The notes under the pieces: generated by a model | What the model was told of the DNA's origin: nothing | Seen by the model: the letters and a program-made list of their open reading frames with translations, nothing else | The model's database searches: none | In this document: one piece after another, positions 35,563 to 45,190 of the stretch | How positions within the stretch are numbered: position 1 is the stretch's first letter | How the letters are laid out: each line of letters opens with the position of its first letter | DNA from: Alteripontixanthobacter sp. | GTDB taxonomy: Bacteria; Pseudomonadota; Alphaproteobacteria; Sphingomonadales; Sphingomonadaceae | DNA: 64,000 bases | Reading direction: 5' to 3' | NCBI GenBank assembly: GCA_039968605.1 | Contig: JBDVPM010000008.1 | Location: forward strand, 620,001-684,000 | Position numbers and translations under genes: made by a program

Positions 35563-37095
35563 ATGTCCGCCAATATTGCCGAGATGGAACGCCGCCGCGA
35601 GGAAGCTCACCTTGGCGGCGGGCAGAAGCGTATCGATGCCCAACATGCCAAGGGCAAGCTGACCGCGCGCGAGCGGCTCGACGTGCTGCTGGACGAAGGC
35701 AGCTTCGAGGAACTGGACACCTATGTCGTCCATGACTGCACCGATTTCGGCATGGAGAACCAGAAGATTACCGGCGATGGGGTGGTCACCGGAAGCGGCA
35801 CGATCAATGGCCGGCTTGTTTACGTCTTCAGCCAGGATTTCACCGTGTTCGGTGGCTCGCTGTCCAAGCGCCATGCGGAAAAGATCTGCAAGGTCATGGA
35901 CACCGCGCTGAAGATCGGCGCGCCCGTCATCGGCATCAACGATTCCGGCGGCGCGCGCATTCAGGAAGGCGTGGCCAGCCTGGGCGGCTATGCCGAAGTG
36001 TTCCAGCGCAATGTGCTCGCCAGCGGCGTGGTGCCGCAGCTCAGCCTGATCATGGGGCCATGCGCGGGCGGGGCGGTTTATTCCCCGGCCATGACCGACT
36101 TTATCTTCATGGTGAAGGATAGCAGCTACATGTTCGTCACCGGCCCCGAAGTGGTGAAAACGGTCACCAACGAGGAAGTCACGCAGGAGGAGCTGGGCGG
36201 CGCGGTTACGCACACGACCAAGACCAGCGTGGCCGACATTGCTTTTGAGAACGATATCGAAACGCTGCTCGCGACCCGCAATTTCTTCGATTACCTGCCG
36301 CTGTCCAACCGCGAAGAGGTGCCGGAGCGTCCGACCAGCGATCCGTGGGACCGCGAAGAACACAGCCTCGACACGCTGATCCCCGACAATGCCAACCAGC
36401 CTTACGACATGCATGAAGTCATCCGTAAGACGCTGGACGAAGGCGACTTTTTTGAAATTCAGCCCGCCCATGCCGCCAATATCATCTGCGGCTTCGGCCG
36501 GGTGGAGGGCCGCACCGTGGGCGTCGTGGCGAACCAGCCGATGGTGCTCGCCGGGGTGCTGGATATCAATTCATCGAAGAAAGCCGCGCGCTTCGTGCGG
36601 TTCTGCGATGCGTTCGATATCCCGATACTGACTTTCGTCGATGTGCCCGGTTTCCTGCCCGGCACCGCGCAGGAATTGGGCGGCATCATCAAGCACGGTG
36701 CGAAGCTGCTGTTCGCCTATGCCGAGGCGACCGTGCCCAAAATCACCGTCATCACCCGCAAGGCCTATGGCGGCGCATATGACGTGATGGCATCGAAGCA
36801 TTTGCGCGGCGATTTGAACTACGCTTGGCCCACCGCCGAAATCGCGGTGATGGGGGCGAAGGGCGCGGTGGAGATTATCTTCCGCCAGGACCGCGGCGAT
36901 GCGGAAAAAATCGCCGAGAAGACCAAGGAATATGAAGACCGCTTCGCCAATCCCTTCGTGGCGGCACAGCGCGGCTATATCGACGAGGTGATCTACCCGC
37001 ATTCAACCCGCAAGCGCATCGCGCTCGGTCTGCGCAAGCTCCGCGGCAAGCAGCTCGAGAACCCCTGGAAAAAGCACGATAACATCCCGCTTTGA
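35563..37095 (+). CDS. pccB: Propionyl-CoA carboxylase beta subunit (carboxyltransferase)
   Basis: Moves the carboxyl group from carboxybiotin to propionyl-CoA, forming (S)-methylmalonyl-CoA. The 510-residue protein has the acyl-CoA carboxyltransferase pattern: [19 protein letters not shown], then [18 protein letters not shown] (oxyanion and CoA site) and the second-half [15 protein letters not shown]. The alpha subunit, which carries biotin, is 8 kb downstream at 45191, and the pathway enzymes lie between. It starts the methylmalonyl block and follows a 68-base gap. Confidence 0.95.
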   Translation: MSANIAEMERRREEAHLGGGQKRIDAQHAKGKLTARERLDVLLDEGSFEELDTYVVHDCTDFGMENQKITGDGVVTGSGTINGRLVYVFSQDFTVFGGSLSKRHAEKICKVMDTALKIGAPVIGINDSGGARIQEGVASLGGYAEVFQRNVLASGVVPQLSLIMGPCAGGAVYSPAMTDFIFMVKDSSYMFVTGPEVVKTVTNEEVTQEELGGAVTHTTKTSVADIAFENDIETLLATRNFFDYLPLSNREEVPERPTSDPWDREEHSLDTLIPDNANQPYDMHEVIRKTLDEGDFFEIQPAHAANIICGFGRVEGRTVGVVANQPMVLAGVLDINSSKKAARFVRFCDAFDIPILTFVDVPGFLPGTAQELGGIIKHGAKLLFAYAEATVPKITVITRKAYGGAYDVMASKHLRGDLNYAWPTAEIAVMGAKGAVEIIFRQDRGDAEKIAEKTKEYEDRFANPFVAAQRGYIDEVIYPHSTRKRIALGLRKLRGKQLENPWKKHDNIPL

Positions 37096-37126
37096 GGCTG
37101 GCGGGCCGGGTGTTAGTCACTGAGAC

Positions 37127-37330
37127 TTGTTCGATGCGGTCGTCCTTGGCGTAATTTTGGTCCCATCCATACTGGCGGGGCTGGCAATCCGCAGCGCCTT
37201 GCGCGATCCCGATAATTGGGCGCTGGATGCGGATCGCAGACGCATTCGGTTTCACAACTGGACGGAACTTGCTGCCTATGGCGCTATACTAGCGGCGGAG
37301 GCCGTTTTCCTGATATTGATCGCCGATTAA
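37127..37330 (+). CDS. Small two-helix membrane protein, paralogue of the next gene
   Basis: A 67-residue protein with two hydrophobic segments (about 3-22 and 48-65) and a short polar loop. The loop contains LRDPDNWALDADRRRIRFHNWTEL. The pattern RDPxNW, then F-x-x-W-x-E-L-A-A-Y-G, recurs in the next small gene, so the two are paralogues. The start is a TTG with only a weak ribosome site, so the first residues are uncertain. No known family is recognised. Confidence 0.5.
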   Translation: MFDAVVLGVILVPSILAGLAIRSALRDPDNWALDADRRRIRFHNWTELAAYGAILAAEAVFLILIAD

Positions 37331-37488
37331 AGCGGCCGGGCAAAACTTAATTTCTGCTCATTTTCGGTAACTATGGGTTACAACCCTTTACTTGCGAAAC
37401 AGGGCTAATGCGTATCACATGATCGGGAATTTGTGGCCGCCGGGTGGTTGCGGTCTTGGTCATGAAGGCCGTTGAAGGGGAAGAGGTT

Positions 37489-37680
37489 ATGTTCGTAATG
37501 CTGATTGGTGCAATGGGGGCATTGCTGGCCATCGCCATGGCGAGTTGCTGGCGCGATCCCAAAAATTGGTCCGCGAATAGCGAGACCGGTACGTTGCAAT
37601 TTACCGCTTGGGCCGAATTGTCGGCATTCGGCACGCTGATGGCGATCATCGCCCTTTCGTCGCTGCTTTTCATAGGCTGA
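37489..37680 (+). CDS. Small two-helix membrane protein, paralogue of the preceding gene
   Basis: A 63-residue protein from ATG 37489, which has an excellent ribosome site (GGGGAAGAGG, 37477-37486). It has two hydrophobic segments joined by a loop CWRDPKNWSANSETGTLQF, then TAWAELSAFG. It shares RDPxNW and W-x-E-L-x-A-x-G with the gene at 37127. The frame is open earlier (37444, 37462), but the ribosome site decides the start. Function unknown; the position between pccB and the epimerase gene does not by itself imply a pathway role. Confidence 0.6.
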   Translation: MFVMLIGAMGALLAIAMASCWRDPKNWSANSETGTLQFTAWAELSAFGTLMAIIALSSLLFIG

Positions 37681-37798
37681 TACCCAGCCGATCCGTCGGG
37701 CCAATAAGCCAGCCGCTGCCTATTTTCAGGGTCGAATACGGGATTGAAGCCCGCCGCAAATCGCCTACACCCGCTCCCCTAGATACGGGAGATCCCAA

Positions 37799-38245
37799 AT
37801 GAAACTCGGCCGTTTGAACCATATCGGCATTGCCACGCCTTCGCTCGATGACAGCATCGCCTTTTACCGCGATATCATGGGCGCCACCGACATTACCGAG
37901 GTTCAGCAAATGCCCGAACAGGGCGTGAAACTGTGCTTCGTCAACACGCCCACCGCTGGCGGGGCGATCGGCGAAGGCACCCAGCTCGAACTGATCGAAC
38001 CGATGGGCGACAATTCGCCCGTAGCCGCGTTTCTGGCGAAGAACCCTGCCGGAGGCCAGCATCACGTCTGCTACGAAGTGCCCGATATCGAACAGGCACG
38101 CTCCGAATTCGAGGCGATGGGAAAACGTATTCTCGGCCCGACGCGGATCGGGGCGCATGGCACGCCCATTTTCTTCCTCCACCCGAAAGACATGATGGGC
38201 CAGCTCACCGAGATCATGGAAACGCCGGGGGACGTCGCCCACTGA
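37799..38245 (+). CDS. mce: Methylmalonyl-CoA epimerase
   Basis: Converts (S)- to (R)-methylmalonyl-CoA for the mutase. The 148-residue protein has a vicinal-oxygen-chelate fold with two beta-alpha-beta-beta-beta modules. Metal-ligand positions are visible in RLNHIGIATPSL, the LELIEP strand, and HHVCYEVPDI in the second module. Its ATG follows GGGAG about seven bases upstream. Position between pccB and the mutase gene supports this assignment over other members of the fold. Confidence 0.93.
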   Translation: MKLGRLNHIGIATPSLDDSIAFYRDIMGATDITEVQQMPEQGVKLCFVNTPTAGGAIGEGTQLELIEPMGDNSPVAAFLAKNPAGGQHHVCYEVPDIEQARSEFEAMGKRILGPTRIGAHGTPIFFLHPKDMMGQLTEIMETPGDVAH

Positions 38246-38344
38246 AATCCGGCGCGGCGGACCTGCGGGCCGTAGCGTACTTGCCAGCGCGCCCACAGGC
38301 TTGGTAGGCGCGTTGCGAATTGCAACTTCCCGGAGAGCGCCCGA

Positions 38345-39127
38345 ATGACCTACGAACACATATTGGTCGAAACGGCCGAAAGCGTCACGACCATCACGCT
38401 CAACCGGCCCGAGCGGTTGAATGCCTGTCCGCCAGAAATGGCGGTGGAAATCCGCGACGTGCTGGCCGATCCGGGAGATGCGCGGGCTTTCCTGATCACC
38501 GGGGCGGGTCGGGCATTTTGTTCCGGCGCTGATTTGGCGGCGAGGTCCGAACGGCCCGTAACCGGCGGGCGCGGCGCGTATGATTCGCTTTCGATGAGCT
38601 ACAATCCGCTGATGGTGCAGATGGCGCAGTGCGCGGTGCCGATCGTCAGCGCCGTGAACGGCCCGGCGGCGGGCGTTGGCTGCTCCATTGCGCTGGCGGC
38701 GGATTTCGTTGTGGCGGGCGAAAGCGCCTATTTCCTTCAGGCCTTCGTCAATATCGGCCTCGTGCCCGATGGTGGGGCAAGCTGGATGCTCCCGCGCCTG
38801 ATCGGCAAGGCCCGCGCGACCGAAATGATGATGTTGGGCGAGAAGATCGGCGCAAAGAAGGCCGCCGATTGGGGGATGATCTACAAGGCGGTAGCGGACG
38901 ATGCGTTGATGGACGAAGCGCGCGCGCTAGCGGCTCGTCTGGCTGGCGGGCCCACTCTTGCGCTGGGCCAAATGCGCGCGAACCTGTTCCGGGCGCTGGA
39001 GGATAATTACTCCGCTGCCTTGCATCAGGAGGCTATTGGCCAGCGGCGCGCGGGGGAAAGCGGCGATGCCATGGAAGGCGCGATGGCGTTCATGCAGAAG
39101 CGCAAGGCAGAGTTCAAAGGGCAGTAA
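38345..39127 (+). CDS. Enoyl-CoA hydratase/isomerase (crotonase) family protein
   Basis: A 260-residue crotonase-fold enzyme. AFCSGADLAARSE forms the first half of the oxyanion hole, and NGPAAGVGCSIALAADFVVA the second. FVNIGLVPDGGASWMLPRLIG is the pattern of the PaaG-like branch, where the Asp replaces the usual second catalytic Glu. That favours an isomerase or a specialised hydratase over a standard beta-oxidation enzyme. Its position inside the propionyl-CoA block suggests acyl-CoA chemistry feeding or branching from that pathway. The exact reaction is not determinable. Confidence 0.85.
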   Translation: MTYEHILVETAESVTTITLNRPERLNACPPEMAVEIRDVLADPGDARAFLITGAGRAFCSGADLAARSERPVTGGRGAYDSLSMSYNPLMVQMAQCAVPIVSAVNGPAAGVGCSIALAADFVVAGESAYFLQAFVNIGLVPDGGASWMLPRLIGKARATEMMMLGEKIGAKKAADWGMIYKAVADDALMDEARALAARLAGGPTLALGQMRANLFRALEDNYSAALHQEAIGQRRAGESGDAMEGAMAFMQKRKAEFKGQ

Positions 39128-39132
39128 TTCGG

Positions 39133-39188
39133 GTCGCAGCCCCTCATCCAAGCTTCGGTAGCCGCTTCACGGGATGAGGGGCTGCGAC
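39133..39188. repeat. Perfect 17-bp inverted repeat in the mutase upstream gap
   Basis: Arms GTCGCAGCCCCTCATCC (39133-39149) and GGATGAGGGGCTGCGAC (39172-39188) are exact reverse complements separated by 22 bases; an inner AAGC/GCTT pair extends the stem. No T-run follows on either strand. It could act as a terminator or attenuator between the crotonase gene and methylmalonyl-CoA mutase, or be one copy of a dispersed palindromic repeat. Confidence 0.7.
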
Positions 39189-39268
39189 ACAAGCACGACG
39201 CGCAACTTCCAGCCACATAACCACCCTAAACCTAGCATCGTTCGCGCGAATATGTGTATTGCCTGCGC

Positions 39269-41425
39269 ATGAGTGAAACCGATTCAGACCGTCCGACCAA
39301 ATCCGACTGGCAGGAGCGTGCCAACAAGGAAGTGAAGGGCCGCGACCTCACCTGGAACACGCCCGAAGGCGTTGCGATCCAGCCGCTTTACACCGCCGAG
39401 GATGCGCCCGCCGATCCGGGCCTTCCGGGCTTCGAACCCTTCACGCGCGGTCCCTATGCCAGCATGTATACGGGCCGCCCGTGGACGATCCGGCAATATG
39501 CCGGATTCTCCACCGCCGAGGAATCCAACGCCTTTTACCGCCGCAACCTGGCGGGCGGGCAAAAGGGCCTGAGCGTGGCCTTCGATCTGGCCACGCACCG
39601 GGGCTATGACAGCGATCACCCGCGCGTCACCGGCGATGTCGGGAAGGCGGGCGTGGCTATCGACACGGTCGCCGACATGGAAATTCTGTTCGACCAGATA
39701 CCGCTCGATACCATGTCGGTTTCCATGACCATGAACGGCGCAGTGATCCCGGTGATGGCATTCTATATCGTTGCAGGCGAGCGCGCCGGGGTGAGCGCGG
39801 AGAAGCTTAGCGGGACCATCCAGAACGATATCCTCAAGGAGTTCATGGTCCGCAACACCTATATCTACCCGCCCGAACCGAGCATGCGGATCGTGTCGGA
39901 CATTATCGCCTATACCTCCGCAAACATGCCCCGTTTCAACAGTATCTCGATCAGCGGCTATCATATGCACGAGGCGGGGGCGACTGCGGTGCAGGAGCTC
40001 GCCTTCACCATTGCCGACGGCAAGGAATATGCCCTGCGCGCGATGGAAACCGGCCTGGATATCGATGCATTTGCGCCGCGCCTGTCCTTCTTCTGGGGCA
40101 TCGGCATGAACTTCTTCATGGAAATCGCCAAGATGCGCGCGGCCCGGCATTTGTGGCACGATGTGATGGAGGGGCTGGGCGCGCAAAATCCGAAATCCAA
40201 GATGCTGCGCACGCATTGCCAGACCTCCGGCGTATCGCTGCAGGAGCAGGATCCTTACAACAACGTCATCCGCACCACGGTGGAGGCGATGGCGGCAGTG
40301 CTGGGCGGCACCCAATCGCTCCACACTAATGCGCTGGACGAGGCGATTGCGCTCCCCACCGATTTCAGCGCCCGCATCGCGCGCAACACGCAGCTGGTGC
40401 TGCAGGAAGAAACCGGCATCACCAACGTCGCCGATCCGCTGGGTGGCAGCTATTATGTCGAAGCGCTTACCGCCGAACTGGTGGACAAGGCCCGCGCCGT
40501 GATCGCCGAAGTTGACGAGGCGGGCGGGATGACCGCCTATGTCGCCAGCGGCAAGCCCAAGGCGGCAATCGAACGCGCGGCAGCGCAGAAACAGGCCAGC
40601 GTCGATCGCGGCGAGACCGTGATTGTGGGCGTGAACAAATATGTGCTGGACGAAGAACAGCACATCGACACGCTGGATATCGACAACCACGCCGTGCGCC
40701 AAAGCCAGATCGCGCGGCTGGAGCGGGTACGGGCCGAGCGGGACGAAGCGGCCTGCCAGGCGGCGCTGGATGCGCTCACTGAAGGCGCGCGGGGCGAGGA
40801 CAACCTCCTTGCACTGGCGGTGGAGGCTGCGCGCTACGACGCAACTCTAGGCGAAATCAGCGCGGCGATGGAGGATGTATTCGGTCGCTACGAAACGTTG
40901 CCGACACCCGTGCGCGGCGTGTTCGCCGAAGCCTATGCCAGCGACGATCGCTACGATCAGGTGGTCGAAGGCGTGAAGGCGGTCGAGCGGCGGCTGGGTC
41001 ACAAGCCCAAACTCATGGTCGCCAAGATGGGGCAGGACGGCCACGATCGCGGTGCTAACGTGATCGCCAGCGCCTTTGCCGATATGGGCTTCGACGTGCT
41101 CTCCGGCCCGCTGTTCCAGACGCCGGAGGAAACCCGCGACATGGCGCTCACCAACGAGGTGGATGCGATCGGTGCGAGCAGCCTTGCGGCAGGCCACAAG
41201 ACCCTCATCCCCGAACTGATCGGCCATCTGCGCGATGCCGGGCGCAGCGATATAAAGGTCGTCGCCGGCGGTGTGATCCCGCCGCAGGATTACGACTTCC
41301 TGCGCGACGCCGGGGTGCAGGGCATTTACGGCCCGGGCAGCAATGTGGTCGAATGCGCGGCGGATATGTTGCGGCTGCTCGGACACAATATGCCGCCTGC
41401 GGGTGAGGAATTGGAGAAAGCTTGA
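39269..41425 (+). CDS. scpA: Methylmalonyl-CoA mutase (single-chain catalytic subunit)
   Basis: Adenosylcobalamin enzyme that rearranges (R)-methylmalonyl-CoA to succinyl-CoA. The 718-residue protein joins an N-terminal TIM barrel ([11 protein letters not shown], then [19 protein letters not shown]) to a C-terminal B12-binding domain with [11 protein letters not shown]. His592 there is the lower cobalt ligand. ATG 39269 begins MSETDSDRP; short upstream extension codons lack support. No MeaB-type chaperone gene is seen in the window. The stop overlaps the start of the next gene (TGATG). The product joins the TCA cycle and can feed hemA. Confidence 0.96.
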   Translation: MSETDSDRPTKSDWQERANKEVKGRDLTWNTPEGVAIQPLYTAEDAPADPGLPGFEPFTRGPYASMYTGRPWTIRQYAGFSTAEESNAFYRRNLAGGQKGLSVAFDLATHRGYDSDHPRVTGDVGKAGVAIDTVADMEILFDQIPLDTMSVSMTMNGAVIPVMAFYIVAGERAGVSAEKLSGTIQNDILKEFMVRNTYIYPPEPSMRIVSDIIAYTSANMPRFNSISISGYHMHEAGATAVQELAFTIADGKEYALRAMETGLDIDAFAPRLSFFWGIGMNFFMEIAKMRAARHLWHDVMEGLGAQNPKSKMLRTHCQTSGVSLQEQDPYNNVIRTTVEAMAAVLGGTQSLHTNALDEAIALPTDFSARIARNTQLVLQEETGITNVADPLGGSYYVEALTAELVDKARAVIAEVDEAGGMTAYVASGKPKAAIERAAAQKQASVDRGETVIVGVNKYVLDEEQHIDTLDIDNHAVRQSQIARLERVRAERDEAACQAALDALTEGARGEDNLLALAVEAARYDATLGEISAAMEDVFGRYETLPTPVRGVFAEAYASDDRYDQVVEGVKAVERRLGHKPKLMVAKMGQDGHDRGANVIASAFADMGFDVLSGPLFQTPEETRDMALTNEVDAIGASSLAAGHKTLIPELIGHLRDAGRSDIKVVAGGVIPPQDYDFLRDAGVQGIYGPGSNVVECAADMLRLLGHNMPPAGEELEKA

Positions 41426-41958
41426 TGATTTTGAATGTGTTTCCCTTGCTGATGGCGACGCAGGCAGTCGCCTCATCCGACGTCGTTGATCAGATCGCCA
41501 CTGCAGAAACGGCTTTCGAAATTTTCGACGAAATCTGCTTCAGCACGTTTCCCGATCCTGATGCGGCAATTGTAGCTATCGATAGCCATACGGCCAAATT
41601 CGAAAAGCAGACCAAGACTGGAATGCAGGCTCAGCAACCGGGAGATGTCTGGTTTTCGAGCGACATGAAGATTACCTATGCTAGTGCAGATTGGTTGCCG
41701 CGAGATTTGCCTTCCCCTCAATGCAGTGTCTCGATTCCTTTCGCGTCCGACCTGACGCATCGTGAGCTTGCGGCGGCATTCATATCGCGGTTAAACCTTC
41801 CGGAGGGCAAGATCGGCAAGGACAAGCCGAGAGCAAGCAGCCGTTGGGATATGCCAGGAATGGGCAATGATACTTGGCGCATCTTCCTTTCGACCGAGAA
41901 CACAGATGGAGAGAAAAGTGTGCGAATTTCCCTGCTGAATCTGCGTGGCAAGAAATGA
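41425..41958 (+). CDS. Exported protein of unknown function
   Basis: A 177-residue protein with a probable short signal peptide ([17 protein letters not shown]). The mature part is alpha/beta without a motif I recognise; two cysteines (ICFSTF and PQCSVS) could form a disulfide in the periplasm. The ATG shares its A with the mutase stop, and the 3' end overlaps bioB by four bases, so it is translated within the operon. A TTG three bases earlier is a possible start. Composition is more AT-rich than the flanking genes. Function unknown. Confidence 0.62.
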   Translation: MILNVFPLLMATQAVASSDVVDQIATAETAFEIFDEICFSTFPDPDAAIVAIDSHTAKFEKQTKTGMQAQQPGDVWFSSDMKITYASADWLPRDLPSPQCSVSIPFASDLTHRELAAAFISRLNLPEGKIGKDKPRASSRWDMPGMGNDTWRIFLSTENTDGEKSVRISLLNLRGKK

Positions 41959-42989
41959 CCCAAATCCGCACTGACTGGACCCGCGACGAAATCGCGGCGC
42001 TGTTCGACCTTCCCTTCACAGAACTGCTGTTCCAGGCCGCCAGCGTTCACCGCGAGTACCATCAGCCGGAGCAGGTCCAGCTATGCACGTTGCTGTCGAT
42101 CAAGACCGGCGGTTGCCCTGAAGATTGCGGCTATTGCAGCCAATCGGTCCATGCCGACAGCGGCGTCGAGGCAACCAAGCTGATGGATGTGCGCGCGATT
42201 CTCCAATCCGCGGCGCAGGCTAAGGATGCCGGCAGCCAGCGCTTCTGCATGGGTGCGGCTTGGCGCAATCCGAAGGATCGCGACATGCCTGCGATCGTCG
42301 AAATCGTGAAGGGCGTGCGCTCCATGGGGCTGGAAACCTGCATGACGCTGGGCATGCTCACGCCGAAACAGGCCGATATGCTGGCCGAGGCAGGGCTCGA
42401 TTATTACAATCACAATATCGACAGCAGCCCGGAATATTACGAACGCGTCATCTCCACCCGCAAGTTCGACGAGCGGATCGAAACGCTCGACCATGTGCGC
42501 AATTCGGGCATCAACGTGTGCAGCGGCGGCATCGTCGGCATGGGTGAGACGCGCGAGGACCGGGTGGGCTTCGTCCACACGCTCGCCACGCTGGAGGCGC
42601 ATCCCGAAAGTGTGCCGGTCAATGCGCTGGTCCCGGTCAAGGGCACGGTGCTGGGCGATATGCTGGCCGATACACCGCTCGCCAAGATCGACGATATCGA
42701 GTTCGTGCGCACCGTCGCCGTGGCGCGGATCACCATGCCGCTGAGCATGGTCCGGCTGAGCGCCGGGCGCGAAAGCATGAGCGAGGCGGCGCAGGCGCTG
42801 TGCTTCATGGCGGGCGCGAACTCGATCTTCACCGGCGACAAGTTGCTGACCGCTCCCAATGCTGGCGATGACAGCGACGGTGCCTTGTTCGCCAAGCTGG
42901 GACTGACACCGCTCAAGGGCGAGGAGCCGCTCCGGCAAGGGGCGGCATCGTATCCGAACACCAATAATGAGGCGGAGACTCACGCATGA
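41955..42989 (+). CDS. bioB: Biotin synthase
   Basis: Radical-SAM enzyme inserting sulfur into dethiobiotin. The 344-residue protein has the cluster motif C54-x3-C58-x2-C61 ([13 protein letters not shown]), then [22 protein letters not shown] and the YRTVAVARI-like C-terminal barrel. ATG 41955 overlaps the preceding stop (ATGA), and its own stop overlaps the next start in the same way. No other biotin genes are adjacent. Placement inside the propionyl-CoA carboxylase block makes sense, because the PccA protein needs biotin. Confidence 0.96.
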   Translation: MTQIRTDWTRDEIAALFDLPFTELLFQAASVHREYHQPEQVQLCTLLSIKTGGCPEDCGYCSQSVHADSGVEATKLMDVRAILQSAAQAKDAGSQRFCMGAAWRNPKDRDMPAIVEIVKGVRSMGLETCMTLGMLTPKQADMLAEAGLDYYNHNIDSSPEYYERVISTRKFDERIETLDHVRNSGINVCSGGIVGMGETREDRVGFVHTLATLEAHPESVPVNALVPVKGTVLGDMLADTPLAKIDDIEFVRTVAVARITMPLSMVRLSAGRESMSEAAQALCFMAGANSIFTGDKLLTAPNAGDDSDGALFAKLGLTPLKGEEPLRQGAASYPNTNNEAETHA

Positions 42990-44278
42990 CCGAAGCCATG
43001 AAGCCCGAAACCCTCGCCATTCACGCCGGGCAGCAGCCGGACCCCACCACCAATGCGCGAATCACGCCGATCTACCAGACGGCGAGCTACGTCTTCGACG
43101 ATGCGCAGCATGCGGCCGACCTGTTTGCGCTCAAGCAATTCGGCAACATCTATTCGCGGATAATGAACCCCACCAACGATGCGCTGGAACAGAAAATCGC
43201 AGCGCTGGAAGGCGGGGTCGGCGCACTGGCCGTTGCTTCGGGCCATGCTGCACAGTTGATCGCGTTCCACACTTTGATGGATCAGGGCTGCAACATCGTG
43301 GCTGCCAAAAAGCTGTATGGCGGGTCGCTCAACCAGCTGGGCGAGGCTTTTCGCAAGTTCGGTTGGGAAACCCGTTTCGTCGATGCGGACGATCCGGCCA
43401 ATGTGGAGGCCGCATGCGATGAAAACACGCGCTGCGTCTTTATCGAAAGCCTCGCCAATCCGGGCGGCGTGGTGAGCGATATTGCGGCAATCGCCGATAT
43501 TGCCCATGCGGCCGGTGTACCGCTGATCGTCGACAATACGATGGCATCTCCCTTGCTTTGCCGTCCGATCGAGCATGGCGCAGATATTGTCGTGCAATCG
43601 ACCACCAAGTTCCTCAATGGCCATGGCAATTCCATCGGCGGCGTGATCGTCGATTCCGGCAAGTTCGATTGGGCCGCGCATGGTGACAAGTTCGCCAGCC
43701 TGACGCAGCCGAACGGATCCTATCACGGTGTCGTTCTGACCGAGGCGCTGGAACCGATGGGTCCGATCGCCTTTATCGTCGCCTGCCGGGTATTGGGCCT
43801 GAGAGATTTGGGCCCGGCGATGGCTCCGATGAATGCGTTTCTTGCGCTAACCGGCATGGAAACTCTCGCGCTGCGGATGGAGCGGCACTGCGACAATGCA
43901 CTGGCCTTGGCGCGGTGGCTCGATAGCCATGAGAAAATTGCCTGGGTTGGCTATGCCGGACTGCCCGATAGTCCGTATCACGGCCTTGCAAACAAATATC
44001 TCGGCGGACGTGGAGGCGCCGTGTTTACCTTCGGGCTGCAGGGTGGATACGATGCCGGGGTAGCACTCGTCTCGAAGGTAAAGATGTTCAGTCACCTCGC
44101 CAATATCGGAGACACCCGCTCGCTGATCATCCACCCGGCCTCCACAACTCACAGCCAGCTTAGCGAAGAGGCCTTGGCAGAAGCCGGGGCGGGACCGGAT
44201 GTTGTCCGCGTATCGGTGGGGATCGAGCATATCGACGATATCAAGGCCGATCTCGCCCAAGCGCTCGATGCAATTTAG
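42986..44278 (+). CDS. O-acetylhomoserine sulfhydrylase-like PLP enzyme (MetY type)
   Basis: A 430-residue enzyme of the Cys/Met metabolism PLP family that adds sulfide to an activated homoserine. The PLP lysine is in [13 protein letters not shown], and [10 protein letters not shown] plus [12 protein letters not shown] are conserved. Length and the long C-terminal part fit O-acetylhomoserine aminocarboxypropyltransferase. O-succinylhomoserine use cannot be excluded. It overlaps bioB by four bases (ATGA), so it is in the same unit. Why a methionine or cysteine enzyme sits here is unclear; bioB consumes sulfur and SAM, which is a possible link. Confidence 0.88.
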   Translation: MTEAMKPETLAIHAGQQPDPTTNARITPIYQTASYVFDDAQHAADLFALKQFGNIYSRIMNPTNDALEQKIAALEGGVGALAVASGHAAQLIAFHTLMDQGCNIVAAKKLYGGSLNQLGEAFRKFGWETRFVDADDPANVEAACDENTRCVFIESLANPGGVVSDIAAIADIAHAAGVPLIVDNTMASPLLCRPIEHGADIVVQSTTKFLNGHGNSIGGVIVDSGKFDWAAHGDKFASLTQPNGSYHGVVLTEALEPMGPIAFIVACRVLGLRDLGPAMAPMNAFLALTGMETLALRMERHCDNALALARWLDSHEKIAWVGYAGLPDSPYHGLANKYLGGRGGAVFTFGLQGGYDAGVALVSKVKMFSHLANIGDTRSLIIHPASTTHSQLSEEALAEAGAGPDVVRVSVGIEHIDDIKADLAQALDAI

Positions 44279-44287
44279 GAACCGGAA

Positions 44288-44392
44288 TTGCTCAAGGATA
44301 TGTTGGTCGCCGTGTGCGCCAAGCTGAGGCTGACATCGATCGAGGGCGATGGGCCGCTCCGTGCCTGCAAGGTGGCCGAGCCGGCAGCATGA
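44288..44392 (+). CDS. Possible 34-residue small protein ahead of the DUF3445 gene
   Basis: A short frame from TTG 44288 with a good ribosome site (AGGA at 44277-44280, seven bases away), ending in a four-base overlap (ATGA) with the DUF3445 start. It encodes LLKDMLVAVCAKLRLTSIE followed by a short polar tail. The coupling pattern matches real genes in this operon, but 34 codons is too short for firm support. It could be a leader peptide coupled to the next gene. Confidence 0.3.
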   Translation: MLKDMLVAVCAKLRLTSIEGDGPLRACKVAEPAA

Positions 44393-45189
44393 GCCTCGGC
44401 TTCTCCGTCGATGAATTGCTGCCCCGCGCGCGCGGTGGGGGCGTTCTGAAAATGGGGCTTGTGCGGCTGGAAGAAGGCGAATGGCTCCAGCCAAGGCCCG
44501 ACCGCCAAGCGCGCCGCGCCGCTTTCGAAGCCTATCCCGGCGGCATTCAGCTGACGCCGGAATGCGAAGGTGCGGGGCGCGAACTTGCCGCGATGGTGGG
44601 CGTGCCGGGCGGTTTGCCAGATGCGGCGCGGGCGCAACATGAGGATATGTGCCTGCTCGCCCGGGGCCGGCGGGATGACCAATACCGCCTGATCGGCGCT
44701 GCCGTGGCCTGGCCTTCCGACTGGACCCCGGCCGAAAAGATCGGTTTGCCGCTGCGCGCGCTTCATGCGCCGATCCAGGGATACGAGCAGCAATTGGCGA
44801 GCGGCGTGGACCGGTTCATGGACAAGCTCAAACCCGGAGCGATCTATGGCCGCTGCAACTGGTTCATCGCCGCAAGCGACGCCCGGCGCTGGGTCGCCGA
44901 TACTCCGGCGCGCGCCTTCGCCCATGTTTCGGCGGATAATGCCGGCGAAACATTGTTCGTTCGTTCGGAGCGCCAGACCCTGCGGCGATTACCCGAAACC
45001 GGCGCGATCCTGTTTACCATCGGTATCTACGTCGTATCGCTGGGTCGGCTATCTGCGACAAACGTCCAGCGCCTGTCCGCTGCGGCCGCGTCGCTGCTGG
45101 AAGGCGAGGGCGAGCGGCGCGGGGCAGGGGCTTACGCCAACGCACTTATCGGCTATGCAGCGCGGCATAAGTTGGGGAACAAAGACTAG
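44389..45189 (+). CDS. DUF3445 protein, heme-dependent oxidative N-demethylase alpha-like
   Basis: A 266-residue protein with the DUF3445 pattern: QHEDMCLLARG, then GAAVAWPSDWTPAEKIGLPL and ALHAPIQGYEQQL, then YGRCNWFI. Characterised relatives are PAS-fold haem subunits of dimethylamine or related N-demethylases; many copies stand alone and are uncharacterised. No other demethylase subunits are seen nearby. ATG 44389 is the first family-like start; the frame upstream is shadow. Its stop is one base before the pccA start, so cotranslation with pccA is likely. Confidence 0.75.
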   Translation: MSLGFSVDELLPRARGGGVLKMGLVRLEEGEWLQPRPDRQARRAAFEAYPGGIQLTPECEGAGRELAAMVGVPGGLPDAARAQHEDMCLLARGRRDDQYRLIGAAVAWPSDWTPAEKIGLPLRALHAPIQGYEQQLASGVDRFMDKLKPGAIYGRCNWFIAASDARRWVADTPARAFAHVSADNAGETLFVRSERQTLRRLPETGAILFTIGIYVVSLGRLSATNVQRLSAAAASLLEGEGERRGAGAYANALIGYAARHKLGNKD

Positions 45190-45190
45190 A

